Part shown: positions 42,413 through 53,193 of the stretch, piece after piece
Numbering within the stretch: position 1 is the first letter of the stretch
How the letters are laid out: every line of letters starts with the position of its first letter
The notes under the pieces: generated by a model
The model's input: only the letters and a program-made list of their open reading frames with translations
What the model was told of the DNA's origin: nothing
Database searches by the model: none
Position numbers and translations under genes: made by a program
Assembly: GCA_963971405.1 (NCBI GenBank)
Contig: OZ020484.1
Location: forward strand, 52,501,151-52,565,150
DNA from: Psococerastis gibbosa
Taxonomy: Eukaryota > Arthropoda > Insecta > Psocodea > Psocidae
DNA: 64,000 nucleotides
Direction of reading: 5' to 3'

Positions 42413-45400
42413 CTGAAACAATGAGATTGCTATTGTTTTTAATTTTTAAGGGTGAGATTTCAAAATATTTTGCAAACTAATGAAATAAGTCAATTATTCG
42501 TTTTGCTGCAGCGTAACCAGTCTCTAATTTTAATAACTATCAACATCAGCAGATGATAAAAGATATTATAAAAAATATGGACAAATTGATCAGTTTAGTA
42601 GTGGTAAGGTAAGGTAGGTACCCAAATATGAAGGGATGATATAATTTTAAAATTGCAAAAAGTCTGCACAACACCACAAGTATTCTCAAAAGTGGGGAGT
42701 GAAGAACTTATGCGAAAACTGTACCTTTGTAGGTACTGTATAAGTAATAACTCTGTCGTTTTGTTACCTCCAAGCTACACGTGTTCATTTCCAATTCAAA
42801 TTTCTCTCCCGCCAGTTTAGAACTTAAAAACTATTTATTTTCAAATGAATATTTTATTCATCGCTCTTCAATACTAAACTTTTCTATCGGAGGGACCATT
42901 TTATAACTTATATGTAATGAAGTAGACTCCAGAACGTCTGTTTCTACAAAGAGTGTTGGATTGTATCTTACAATCTTACCTTCTTCTTAACAGATAAATG
43001 CAGCTTATTGTAGCCTACCGTACTTTTTTGGAACTCACAATTCCCAATAGGCAATAGGCCTACTATAGGCATCCACACAGGTTAGCAGAAGTTAGGAAGA
43101 TTTTACTTTATACGATAAAATCCATTATAATAAAGCTTTAAGCGCCTGTTTTCACAGTACAGCCTACCTGGCAAAGGTTTCGGTGCGCCACCTGTTGGCT
43201 GAAACTCCCAATGAAGACTGGGCACAGGGAACCCGCTGACCTCGCAGTCGAGGGCGAGGCTGGCGCCCACGGGGCCCTCGAAGTCCTCGGAAGTCGTATC
43301 TATGACGGGCGCACTGCTGCAGGGGCCCACGTGCGTCATACGTGGCTGGCCAGCGGCGCTGTGCAAACTACACGTGCTGTCGTAGGTATGGTTGTCTGTC
43401 CCGCAGACCACCGTGGAGTCTAGACAGGAGCAAGTCGATTCTGCAGGAGCCTGTTAGGAAATAGGTAGGTGCTTTATTGTACTAAGATACGGAAATTATG
43501 AGATCTTCAGTAATTTTTTTGGCAGCATTTTATCACTTCAAAATTCGGCCATTTTGAAAATAAAGACAATTTCTTTCTTTCAAAACTGGCCTTATTCAGT
43601 TCTCTACCAATTGGGAATTGGCCGACTGAACTATAACAGAATAGAACTGTGCTGAGCGCGACGATATCAGACCGTATGTATAGACTATAGACCTACCCTA
43701 TACTATACAGCATGCCAATTTTTTGAATCTAATTAATAAGCTATGTAAATTAATTCTGTATGATAAAAACAACTGGCTACATATAGTTTACGATTAGATT
43801 ATAATATCAATGACACGTATTTAATGTGTCCTCTGTCGCGACCTTTTTAGGATGCCCTTGCCCTTCCTCCGGGCTGACCTCGTTGGAGGCCAAACGTACG
43901 CTTTGACAGATCCCTCACATTACTTAAATATTTTAATGGCATTCTGTCAGCATTAATTAAAAATGTTATGCTCCTACAAGAGGGCAACATCTCTTAACAG
44001 AAATATGTACCGTGAATGGTAAGGGAAGCTCTCAACAACTAAAACTAACTAAAAGTACTGAAACCCCCCTCTCAGAATTCCTGGGTACGGCCTTGGGGCT
44101 TAGAACCAAAAAATGCAAAACATAAGTTTCGACCCGATTCACCAACATTCACAGTAGGTACACAGACGAGCAGAATATATGCATATTTGTACATAGTAGA
44201 CAGCGTATACTGTATTAATTAATACAATTATCTTCCGCGCCATTTCAACGGTGTTGGTTCCAGTTTGCAAAAAAGTGGATATTTACAGTAAGTACAAAAA
44301 GTAAAAGTAAATTATATTAAACAGGGAGTTCATGGGGTTCAACAACCCCCCCCAACCCCCCCCCCCCCCCCCCCACCCCACTCCAAATGAAATGACTTGA
44401 CACTAGATAGAATCGGATTTTGGGAGGAAAAATAAATACTACAATGTAATATACAATGAAATTTCTGAACCCCACCACCCCCCCGCCCCCAAAGAAAATC
44501 CTAGCTACGGTCTTGAGTAAGTACAGTATAGATACTGAAGCATATATGTCGGTACCGATGCTACGTTTTTTGGTTGTGGTAAGATAGCTCTAACTTAATG
44601 TTACAATGTAATATACAATGAAATTTCTGAACCCCACTACCCCCCGCCCCCAAAGAAAATCCTAGCTACGGTCTTGAGTAAGTACAGTATAGATACTGAA
44701 GCATATATGTCGGTACCGATGCTACGTTTTTTGGTTGTGGTAAGATAGCTCTAACTTAATGTTACAATGTAATATACAATGAAATTTCTGAACCCCACCA
44801 CCCCCCGCCCCCAAAGAAAATCCTAACTACGGTCTTGAGTAAGTACAGTATAGATACTGAAGCAAATGTCGGTACCGCTGCTACGTTTTTTGGTTGTGGT
44901 AAGATAGCTCTAACTTAATGTTAGACTTCTCATCACTATAACCACCGCATCACTTTCTTGAATAACTATACAGTTCGGTGCCCATTCCACTGACCGGCTA
45001 GGGCTATTTCCAAAAACGGTGACGTGGTAGCAGACATTCAAGACTTAGGTGGCGTTTCCACCGATCTCGCATTGCAGAATGCAAATGACATTGACGGAAA
45101 TTAGAATTTTTCTTTTTATAGAAATCTATTAAAATATTTGTACTTACCATATCCCATGACGGCATTTTTTAATTTTAGTTTTTTTGTTTGTAATTTTAGT
45201 GTATGATCATTGATCAATTTTAACTATGACATAGAGGAAAATAAACATTTCCGTCAATTCTGCAATGCGAGGTCGGTGGAATCCCCACCTTAGTCTTGAA
45301 TGTCTGCTACCACGTCACTGTTTTTGTAAATAGCCCTAGCCGGTCAATGGAATGGGCGCCTTAGTAATAGAGCTTTAGGTACCATCTCAATGACCTTGTA

Positions 45401-47402
45401 AAACAAGAAAAAAGGGAATATTGTGGGAAGCTGGCTGCTATCCAGGGAGCAAAACCTTGACCACATAAATTTTGGTTCTTGTTCACGCAGGGACTCAGAG
45501 TCAAGCGTTTCCATTGGGATTACCTTTTTAGCCTTATACAGTATTTACCGTAGGTATATAGCCTACATACTTACTTGCACGTATGCTCACAGTATTAGTG
45601 CTGGTCCAACTGAACTAAAGTAATAATTTAAATAGCAAACAGGCCTGTAACACTATGTGACTATACCATAAAAGAAATATTTCCTCACAAAACAGACTAT
45701 ATTCAGTGCCGGATTAACCCCTTGCACAAGGTATGGGGGGGGGGGGGCATGGGTGCAAACCAGAGGCGGACGACGCGGTCCCAGACAGAGGTGGTTCCAG
45801 ACCTCATAAAAGGGGGAGGCACTTGCCAGTGGCGAAACGATAGGTTTTCGAAGGTGTATAATTTGGCGCCTCTCCATCCATTTTCATAAAAGTTGCTCAG
45901 GAGACAGAGGGCTGAAATATTGGGGTTTTCCATATTTTGAGAGCAAGAAAGCTTATATATTACAAAGAATCAATATAGTTATGGACAAGGGGGGCCCGGG
46001 GGCCTCCCCCGCGAATTTATTTTTAAAAAATAGGGCTGAAATGGTGAAGTTTTACGCATTTTGAGAGCAATAAAGCTTATATATTAGAATGAATCAATAT
46101 AATTATGGACGAAGGGGGCCCGGGGGTCTCCCTCGGGAGAAATTTTTTGAAAAATAGGGCTGAAATGGTGAAGTTTTGCGCATATTGAGTGCTGTAACAC
46201 TTAGATTTTAGAGGCAAAGAATATAACTGCTGTCCAAAGGGGGGGGGGGGGCGCAATGGCCCGCAGTGCCGTTCGCTGCGTACGCCTCTGGTCCCATAGA
46301 CCTCATAAAAGGGGGAGGCACTTGTCAGTGGCGTAACGATAGGTTTTCGAAGAGGGCGGTGTATAATTTGTCAACCATCCACCCATTTCGACAAAATGGG
46401 GAAAGTCGTTCTCATGGACGTATGCAGCTTTTAAATTAATGACCTTAGTTCGGTTCGGAGATGAAGGGGGATCCGGGGGTCTCCCACGCGAGAGAAATCT
46501 AGCGAAAACAGACCTGAATTAATTGCTAACAAAAGGGGCCCGGGGGTCTCCGGGTGAAATTTTTTGAAAAATAAGGCTGAAATATTGAGGTTTTACACAT
46601 TTTGAGAGCAATAAATTTAAGGTTTATATGTATTACAGGGAATTAATATAATTGTAAAAAAAAAAAAAAAAAAAATGTGAACTAGTGATGGGCCCGGAGG
46701 TCTCCTTCGGGTAAAAGGTTTTGAAAAGGTCTGAAATATTGGGATTCTACGCATTTTGAGAGGAATAAGGTTTATAAATTACAGAGAATTAATATATGTA
46801 ATTGGGAACAGGGGGGCCGGGGGTCCCCCAGGAGAAAATGTTTGAAAATAGGGCTGAAATAGTGGGGTTTTACTTTCAATTTTTACTGTTAATTTCTCAT
46901 TTTTTTATATTTTAATATAAAAATATCTCATTCTGGGGGGGCCGGAATTTTAGGTATTTCTGGGGGGGGGCGGGGGCCTGTGCCCCAAGTGCCCATTGGT
47001 TAATCCGGCACTGACTATATTAGTGGAGGTCAGATACAGGAGGTCAGGTACAAGAACAAAACTTACCTCTGGATCAATATCCGTCCTCTTCAAGCAGGAC
47101 ATCGCCTTGCCGCAGGTTCCATAGACTCCGAAATCGGTTTTAGAAATCTCCCGGACCGAAGTTGCGTCAAGACAGCGATCTCCCTGCGCTAGCTGACACA
47201 GTCCAAAGTTGCAGCACCCACAGGGGTCGCTGACAACCCCTCGGGGACAGTCTTCGTCAGATTTGGGACAGAACTGTGGCTCGCAGACGGGGCAGACGGA
47301 GTTGGAGCCGTCACTGTAGGGCATACCATGGCTGATAGCAATGACAAGTGAGGTCAGGAGGAGTAGCATATTGAATGCTGCAGTCTGTGTGGTTTGCTCC
47401 AT
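42234..47402 (-). CDS. Secreted IGFBP-Kazal-Ig protein, IGFBP7/KAZALD1-like (gene span, 3 exons)
   Basis: Three exons (47402-47067, 43450-43168, 42412-42234) join in frame to 265 residues. Signal peptide to about residue 26; IGFBP N-terminal domain 37-103 with 11 Cys spaced as in IGFBP7, including PCGCCNFGLC; Kazal domain 119-156 (CSC...VVCGTDNHTYDSTC...GPC); one Ig domain about 163-258 with C181, W193, C244 (YIC) and the motif VQTRGGPE also present in IGFBP7. The family is secreted and binds insulin-like factors, activin-like ligands or matrix; in decapod crustaceans a related protein interacts with insulin-like androgenic hormone. No upstream noncoding exon was sought successfully. A 1.3-kb hAT element sits in intron 1. 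KAZALD1 versus IGFBP7 orthology cannot be settled here. Confidence 0.93.
42413..43167. other. Intron 2 of the IGFBP-Kazal-Ig gene: nothing recognised
   Basis: AT-rich intron; no repeat or RNA gene recognised. Confidence 0.5.
43168..43450 (-). CDS. IGFBP-Kazal-Ig gene, exon 2 (Kazal and start of Ig)
   Basis: Acceptor 'ctatttcctaacag', donor g|gtaggc. GC-rich relative to its surroundings. Encodes ESTCSCLDSTVVCGTDNHTY through THVGPC (Kazal) and SLALDCEVSGFPVPSLHWEF (Ig B and C strands). Phase 0 in, 1 out. Confidence 0.94.
44441..44925. repeat. Tandem array, three ~161-bp units
   Basis: Units start at 44441, 44603 and 44764. Each has 'acaatgtaatatacaatgaa', a C-rich block, the hAT-like end 'atcctagctacggtcttgag' and 'gtcggtaccg'. 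Units differ at only a few bases, so the amplification is recent. The unit joins the right end of a 24641-type hAT MITE to flanking DNA. Confidence 0.88.
44977..45360. mobile_element. Nested palindromic MITE, copy 3
   Basis: Outer ends GGTGCCCATTCCACTGACCG / CCGGTCAATGGAATGGGCGCC differ from copies 1-2, but the inner palindrome and core ('gatcattgatcaattttaac') are the same family. It lies in intron 1 of the IGFBP-like gene. Confidence 0.8.
45704..47013. mobile_element. hAT-type element, 1310 bp, perfect 8-bp target duplication
   Basis: Ends CAGTGCCGGATTAACC / GGTTAATCCGGCACTG, flanked by actatatt at 45696-45703 and 47014-47021. The interior holds repeated G-rich monomers ('ggcccgggggtctcc', then 'gggctgaaat', 'gttttacgcattttgagagc') spaced about 120-155 bp, plus a duplicated segment ('acctcataaaagggggaggc' at 45798 and 46299). 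No transposase frame. It sits 54 bases from exon 1 of the IGFBP-like gene, inside intron 1. Confidence 0.9.
47067..47402 (-). CDS. IGFBP-Kazal-Ig gene, exon 1 (signal peptide and IGFBP domain)
   Basis: ATG at 47402 gives MEQTTQTAAFN then MLLLLTSLVIAISHG. A second Met at residue 12 could also start and would give a tighter signal peptide. The IGFBP Cys pattern runs VCPVCEPQFC to GTCGKAMSC. Donor gag|gtaagt. Phase 0 out. Confidence 0.93.
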
Positions 47403-47494
47403 TCTAGAAATGAGACGCAACCCATGCTTATTGTAAAACAAAAATTATCGAAGAAGTTGTCAGATGTGCTCATAAAATGTATACCAGGCTAACA

Positions 47495-47979
47495 AGCCCG
47501 ATATTTAATACTTTTTGTTTTTTATTTAATTAACTAAGAATGTTATAAAAGATTTGGCTCATTAAAGTTGAAGAGGACTACTTCATGCATCTTATATAAG
47601 ATAAGATATTTTTAATTTTCGAAATTGTAGTTTTTTCATAATATGATAATATTTTATAAACCGAGTAGTTTGCCCGGAAATCGACGCACAGACAGACAGA
47701 CATTTCGTAAAAACCACTTTTTTTGGTTCCTGGGACCGTAAAACGTGTAAATCCGTTGAAATCTCGGAATCGAACATTTCGACCGTCACAAAGCTTTCCT
47801 TATACTACGTAGGCTATAATCGATTTTATAACAATACTACAATTTCTAAAACTAAAAATACCTAATTAACTTATATGATGCATGAAGCAGTCTTCTATAC
47901 AACTTTAATGAGCCAAATCTCTAATAACATGATTAGTTAATTATAAATAAAAATAAAAAGTATTAAATTTCGGGCTGCC
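47495..47979. mobile_element. Foldback element with an R1 insertion, just upstream of the IGFBP-like start
   Basis: Arms of ~120-140 bp: 'agcccgatatttaatacttt' / 'aaagtattaaatttcgggct' outside, and 'ggctcattaaagttg' / 'caactttaatgagcc' further in. A truncated R1 repeat (47660-47812) fills the loop. The outer edge lies about 93 bases upstream of the ATG at 47402, so the element falls in the promoter, the 5' UTR or an upstream intron. Confidence 0.75.
47660..47812 (-). repeat. Dispersed repeat R1 (truncated copy inside a foldback)
   Basis: 'agtttgcccggaaatcgac', 'cagacagacagaca', 'gtaaatccgttgaaatctcg' and 'cacaaagctttccttata' match 29260-29450. Confidence 0.75.
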
Positions 47980-48164
47980 AATTTCCTTCGGGCTGTACAC
48001 TCTTAAGTGGCCTTCAAAGTCTATACGACAATGAAATTATGAAAATGAAAATAGCCTACCGAAACGCGATTCAGCTGAGTAATGAGAGAGAATTACGCAG
48101 TTGGCTGTTTTGGCTACAGTATCATAACTTACAAATTGTCACATCATCTGATGAATTAAGGTAT

Positions 48165-48546
48165 GGCGCCCATTCCATTGACCGGCTAGGGCTATTTCCA
48201 ACAACGATGACGTGGTAGCAGACATTCAAGACTTAGGTAGCGTTTCCACCGACCTCGCATTGCAGATTGCAAATGACATTGACGGGAATTTTTTTTTTTT
48301 TTAATAGAAATCAATTAAAATGTTTGTAATTAACATATCCCATGAAGCCATTTTTTAATTTTAGTTTGTTTGATTGTGATTTTACTGTATGATCATTGAT
48401 CAATTTTAACTATGGCATAGAGGAAAATAAACATTTCCGTCAATTCTGCAATGCGAGGTCAGTGGAAACGCCACCTAAGTCTCGAATGTCTGCTACCACG
48501 TCACCGTTGTTGGAAATAGCCCTAGCCGGTCAATGGAATGGGCACC
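48165..48546. mobile_element. Nested palindromic MITE, copy 4
   Basis: Outer ends GGCGCCCATTCCATTGACCG / CCGGTCAATGGAATGGGCACC as in copy 3; inner palindrome 'aggtagcgtttccaccgacc' / 'ggtcagtggaaacgccacct'. Confidence 0.8.
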
Positions 48547-49251
48547 TAAATAATATTGCACTGAACCAATATACAATATTATAGGTAGTGTTATATATTC
48601 AATGACTGAACTAACTACTAAGGGACTGATGACATAAACGTTGAAAATCTTATTAATTGCATAAACAAGTTTTTGCAGGAATTTACTTCCCCGAATTTTG
48701 ATTTTGGCTCTTAAAATTAGTCCATGGACTAAATTTTTTGGCTCCATGGATGCATTCCTCATAATTAGACTCCCCTATTGTAAAATAGCGACTAACCTAT
48801 GTAGGCAATAGCCATGATTTGACAAAGCCAGATAATAATAGCGTTTCTCGAATGACAGTTAAAATATTCTGTCAAACTAATAATCATATTGACTTCTTTC
48901 GTAACAGTACAAAGTTCAGCAACGGTTGACCACGAATTTCTATGAAAAAAACAACGAAGTCGGAAATCAAGTGAGTCAGTCATCCGTGACTATATACATA
49001 TATGAAGCTGCTGATAACAACTCAGCTAGGATTTTTAAATATTTAATTTAAAACCGAGTTCACCCAACACGTGAGTATTTCAGACAATTGTCAGGTCGCT
49101 GGAAAGTTGCTGGCAGAGCGTGTACTTAATCAACTTTTTCATGTTGCCAACGACCGTGTTCCCTGCCAGATGATGTACGGGAATTTATTGACGTGAAACA
49201 TAGCAGTATACGGTAACTACACAGGCGTTCACGGTGTGCACGTGCTATACG

Positions 49252-49470
49252 TGATGAAGCAGGAGAATCCGGCATGATGGATCAGGAGCAGCAGCAGAAT
49301 TTGCTGCAACCGCAGCTGCTGCTGCTGAGCCTCCGAGATGCAATCTCAGATGTCTACGCAGTTCCACTGAAGATGTCAACCGCAGATGTTGACGAAACGT
49401 TTGGAAGTGTGATTTTAGAACGACCACGGCCCATCATCCCGGATTCTACTGCTTCATCGCGTCTACCACT
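49252..49470 (+). mobile_element. Foldback family FB-A, copy 4
   Basis: Starts 'gtgatgaagcaggagaatcc' and ends 'ggattctactgcttcatcgc'. The left arm is shortened and replaced by a CAG/CTG-rich block ('agcagcagcagaa...gcagctgctgctgctg'); the right arm is intact. Confidence 0.7.
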
Positions 49471-49679
49471 GTGATTTAAATTTCGTCCATTTTGTTAACT
49501 TTGATGCGTATACACATTATATAGGCTAGGTCAAGTGGGGGAAATGTAAATAGGGGCGATTGTAAAAAAAAAACAACGTAGTCCTACCATTTTAAAACCT
49601 GGCGGGGAAATCTATTTGTGCGCCACTGTACTGACACGTTCTTAAATCTTTTATCTTAATTCTTAATCGAGGACTAGAG

Positions 49680-50200
49680 GGGAGACTTCAAATGGCCCGG
49701 CTAGTGTTTAACAAAAAGTCGAAGATATTCGAGGCTAACAACATCGACATAAATGTTAGAAAATGACTGCTTAAATCACTAGTATGGGGCATACTGCTTT
49801 ATGGCTGTGAGACATGGTGTATACACAAAAGAAGCAAAAAGAAGCTGGAGGCTTTCAAAATGTGGTGCTATAGGAGAATGATGAAAATATCTTGGAGAGA
49901 CCACATAACGAATGAAGAGGTGCTTCAAAGGATAAATGATAAAAGATCCCTAATTACCTCCATTTCGGTGAGCAAAATGGATGGGTCACCTGATCCGACA
50001 GGAAGGACTTTTAAGCACCATAATAGAAGGCCCAATGCAAGAGGGCGACCAAGGAAGGCGTACGCAGAAGACCTCAAGAAAGATATGAGATGCGGAACCT
50101 ACTTCGAACTCAAGAGAACGGCCCAAGACAGGGAGGAGTGGAGAAGTAGGTGAAAAGATTTGCTGCAAACCAATCGCTAGATTGCAACTACAGAAGAAAG
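49680..50200 (+). mobile_element. LINE C-terminal fragment
   Basis: Frames read WGILLYGCETWCIHKRSKKK, FKMWCYRRMMKISWRDHITN, then RGRPRKAYAEDLK and finally LLQTNR and stop. This is the standard post-RT region of arthropod 'endonuclease-reverse transcriptase' LINEs. Broken by one frame shift near 49970 and an early stop near 50151. Confidence 0.82.
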
Positions 50201-51373
50201 AGGGGAGGATCCTGGCTCCCTACTCTATTATTATTCTATCAAACAATGTGTTATGTTGTGCTGGTCAGCAAGGTGCCCGGTTTTTCACCATCAGTGAAGG
50301 GGAGTACCTACCCATTATATGGGGTCGGATGGATCCTGGCCCAGCGGGATATCTTGATTATGTGGGTGAATCAAGGATTAGCCTCATTTTTGAAACAGTT
50401 TCCAGAACGACCTCCCTTAAAAACGACGTAATAAAGAGGGCTTATACGATCCGTTGCCGTCGATAACCCTCAGGAGAGAAACTATACTTTTTATTGTTAA
50501 GACAAGCATATAGGCTAAGACTCACCCTCGCAGCGTACAGTATTTGGCAGAGCAGCACTTGCGGATGTGGAAACTCAAGTTTAGTAATTGACAAGATGAG
50601 CGGAAATGCAACTGCTAAATACTTTCAGAGCATGGGCTTGGCAGTCGCTGTGTTTTCAAAGCTGCTGGCATACAGCGTAGGCTATATGACGCACCAGAGT
50701 TCGCGAAAACAACGCGGCTTTGTCATCATTTAATTTTGATTAACTCTGTGGCCTACACCATGTCATAGAAAGGTCGCCATCAGACAGCTGTTCGTATTCG
50801 TGGAAAATTAATTAGCTTAATATTTTCCGCAGTGGAAAGCCCCAAATGGGTCTGGGCTACACAGAAGTTGTGTTGAGTCATTGAATGTTGGAGTAGGAGA
50901 CTTATATGCTTCCCCTTTGTCCCCCCTCCCTCTGCCTTCACCAGGCGTTGGGGTGTATTTATAGTAAATACCTTATACAATAAGTAAAATATTAGTCGCA
51001 AAACGTTCAGTCATAAACTGATCCATTTAGAAATTCTGTAAAATAATGGAGAAACACAAAAGGAGCCAAAACTCAACTCGGTTGAACAATATTACATTAT
51101 TAGACCTTGAGGACTATAGTTGAGGCACGTTTGAAGAGAATAGTTTGAGCCATTGAATGAGAAACTAATTTATAAATGTCTTTTTGCAATTTAAAATTCC
51201 TGGGTCCACCGCGGAACAATAGTGAACCCCACCGAATTCCCACTTGCTTACGCTGGGTCACAACTGTGTAATCGTTGATTGACTGAGCTGGGGATGTTCA
51301 TCTTAAGGGCCTGGTATACGGTAAACTCCACTAAAGACTTGCTTCATACCAACCACCGTTAGAAGCCACACCC
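50201..51373. other. No gene seen
   Basis: Two short open frames (50182-50466, 50494-50733) have no family resemblance or splice support. No other repeat recognised. Confidence 0.45.
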
Positions 51374-51381
51374 CATCCAGG

Positions 51382-51626
51382 CAGGCGCGGCTCTAGAATG
51401 AGACCAAGGAGGGGGCTAAGATTAAATATGAATAATAAAAAAAAAAAAACAGGGCTGAAATATTGGGCTTTTACGCATTTTCAGAGCAATAAGGGTTCTA
51501 TATTATAGGCAAATAATACAATCGAGCAGAAGGGAGGAGAAAATTTGTGAAAAATAAAACTGAAATAGTGGGGTTTTACGCATTGTGAGGATCCTAATGG
51601 GGGAGGGGGGCTCCCCTCCGCGCCTG
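51382..51626. mobile_element. hAT-type MITE, 245 bp, perfect 8-bp target duplication
   Basis: Ends CAGGCGCGG / CCGCGCCTG, flanked by catccagg at 51374-51381 and 51627-51634. The interior carries the same 'gggctgaaatattggg...tttacgcattttcagagcaa' monomer seen in the elements at 7259 and 45704. Confidence 0.9.
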
Positions 51627-51684
51627 CATCCAGGGGTGGCCAAAACGTAACGAACATGAGGATCCACTTCTCAAACCACTGCAA

Positions 51685-51990
51685 ACAGTGGCGCAGCCAG
51701 ATTTTTTTTTTTTTTTTTGGGGGGGGGGTTCAGTTTTTATCAAGTTTGCCCGCTTACGATAGGTTTTCCAATGGGGTGATGTTTCATTTGCCCCCCCCCC
51801 CGGGGGATTGTTTTTTAAAGATAGGCCTGAAATAGTTGGTAGGCAAAAAATTTTGATTTTGCAGACGATAACTTTCGTAACAAAACTGGAAACAGGGGGA
51901 ATTTTTTATAAATAAATATCTAAAAAATGTACTGTTTTGCTATTTTTTTTTGGGGGGGGAGGGGTCCGGACCCAGCTGACCCCCCCCCCC
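51685..51990. repeat. G/C-homopolymer-rich repeat with a hAT-like left end
   Basis: 'cagtggcgcagccag' is a typical hAT start, followed by T-, G- and C-runs and a 'gataggcctgaaatagttgg' piece of the common monomer. No clear right end or duplication. Confidence 0.45.
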
Positions 51991-52334
51991 CCCATTATGT
52001 CTAATATTGTATTGATAGTACTAACTTAATGCCGACAATAAAGTTAATTTAAAAATTGAAGTTGGCTGCATTCCCAAGCAATTATGTGTGTAGCTTATAC
52101 ATAATACATAAATATTTACGGACACGTGTATGGCCGGCATTTGAGCAGCATTGGGTAGTTAAAGCCAATGCGATAGGAGGGCAATCACATCGTATAACTT
52201 ATATACCGGTAGTTTCCTGTAAAGCTTTATGGGCTTTCCTGGATTGAAATGGCTTGTCACACCGCGCGGACTGGCCAGGCCCTGAATATTGATTGTTTTC
52301 TAACACGTCTTGCTTTTAGCATTTCTGATTTTAG

Positions 52335-52440
52335 CAACCCTGTCAACCTATAGTAGAGTCACACGATTAATTCGGAGGTGACCATGGCTCGAAACGCACT
52401 TTGGCTAGTCTCATACACTACCAAGTCTGCTGTAGTTTAG
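52335..52440. repeat. Dispersed repeat R2, copy 3 (partial)
   Basis: 'gagtcacacgattaattcgg' and 'aggtgaccatggctcgaaac' parallel 12887-12925. Confidence 0.5.
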
Positions 52441-52610
52441 AACAGGGGGGGGGGGGGTTAGAACCGAAGGGGGAGAACCGTATACAAGTAAAAGCACAGG
52501 CATCAAATCCCGCCAAGGCCAGGTTTTCTTAAATCCTCCAATTTCGGCATAGTAAATTGTTTTGCGCAAAAATAAAGAAATATTGTTAATACACTGCCTT
52601 TTTGCTGAAG

Positions 52611-53193
52611 TCCTAATGTGGCGATTTGGGATTAACATAATGCAGAGCTTTATTTTTTATTACCTACCGCATTAAATTAGTAAGGTGTCACGCTACACGG
52701 CGTTAAAATATGCACGGAAAATTCAAATTAAAAAATGATTGGAATATAAGTGAATTAATGGTTGCATTTCATATAATTCATCAAGGAGATAGTAATAAAT
52801 ATAAAAATATAGCCGAAGATTAATTCGTCAATTTGAATTTCCCGCGCATTTTGCACTCAATTGTTTTAAATGAGTGCAAAATGCGTTGGAAATTTGCAAA
52901 TAAAATTAATCTTCGGCTGCATTTTTTGTGGGTTTTCAATTTTTTCACACTTAGATGTAAGCAAATTAATTCAAATTCTTCAAAATTCTATGCCTGCACA
53001 ATTTAAAGTTTATTAGAATTTCCATCAAAAATATGCAACAATTTACTTGTAGGCCTACTAGGTCTATTCCAATAATTAATTGATTTGAATTTCCCGCGCA
53101 TATTTTAACACCGTTCGTGACACCTAGGCCCAACTACTGCGGCAGTAAAAAATAAACCCCGGTAGTATGTTAATCCCAAATCGCCATAATAAG
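52611..53193. mobile_element. TIR element family TE-C, copy 2 (~580 bp)
   Basis: 'tggcgatttgggattaacat' and 'atgttaatcccaaatcgcca' are exact inverted copies. Inner inverted pairs include 'gtgtcacg' / 'cgtgacac' with 'ggcgttaaaatatgc'. There is also a central inverted pair around 'cattttgcactc' / 'gagtgcaaaatg' (52850-52885). Confidence 0.75.

Noticed and set aside
45761..46290. Second hAT element nested inside the 45704 element (cagaggcg / cgcctctg)
   Set aside because: Ends are inverted, but flanking octamers do not match and the sequence just outside the right end repeats internal sequence, so an internal duplication explains it better.
50182..50733. Two ~80-95-residue frames after the LINE fragment
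   Set aside because: No family resemblance and no splice-site context; probably chance.
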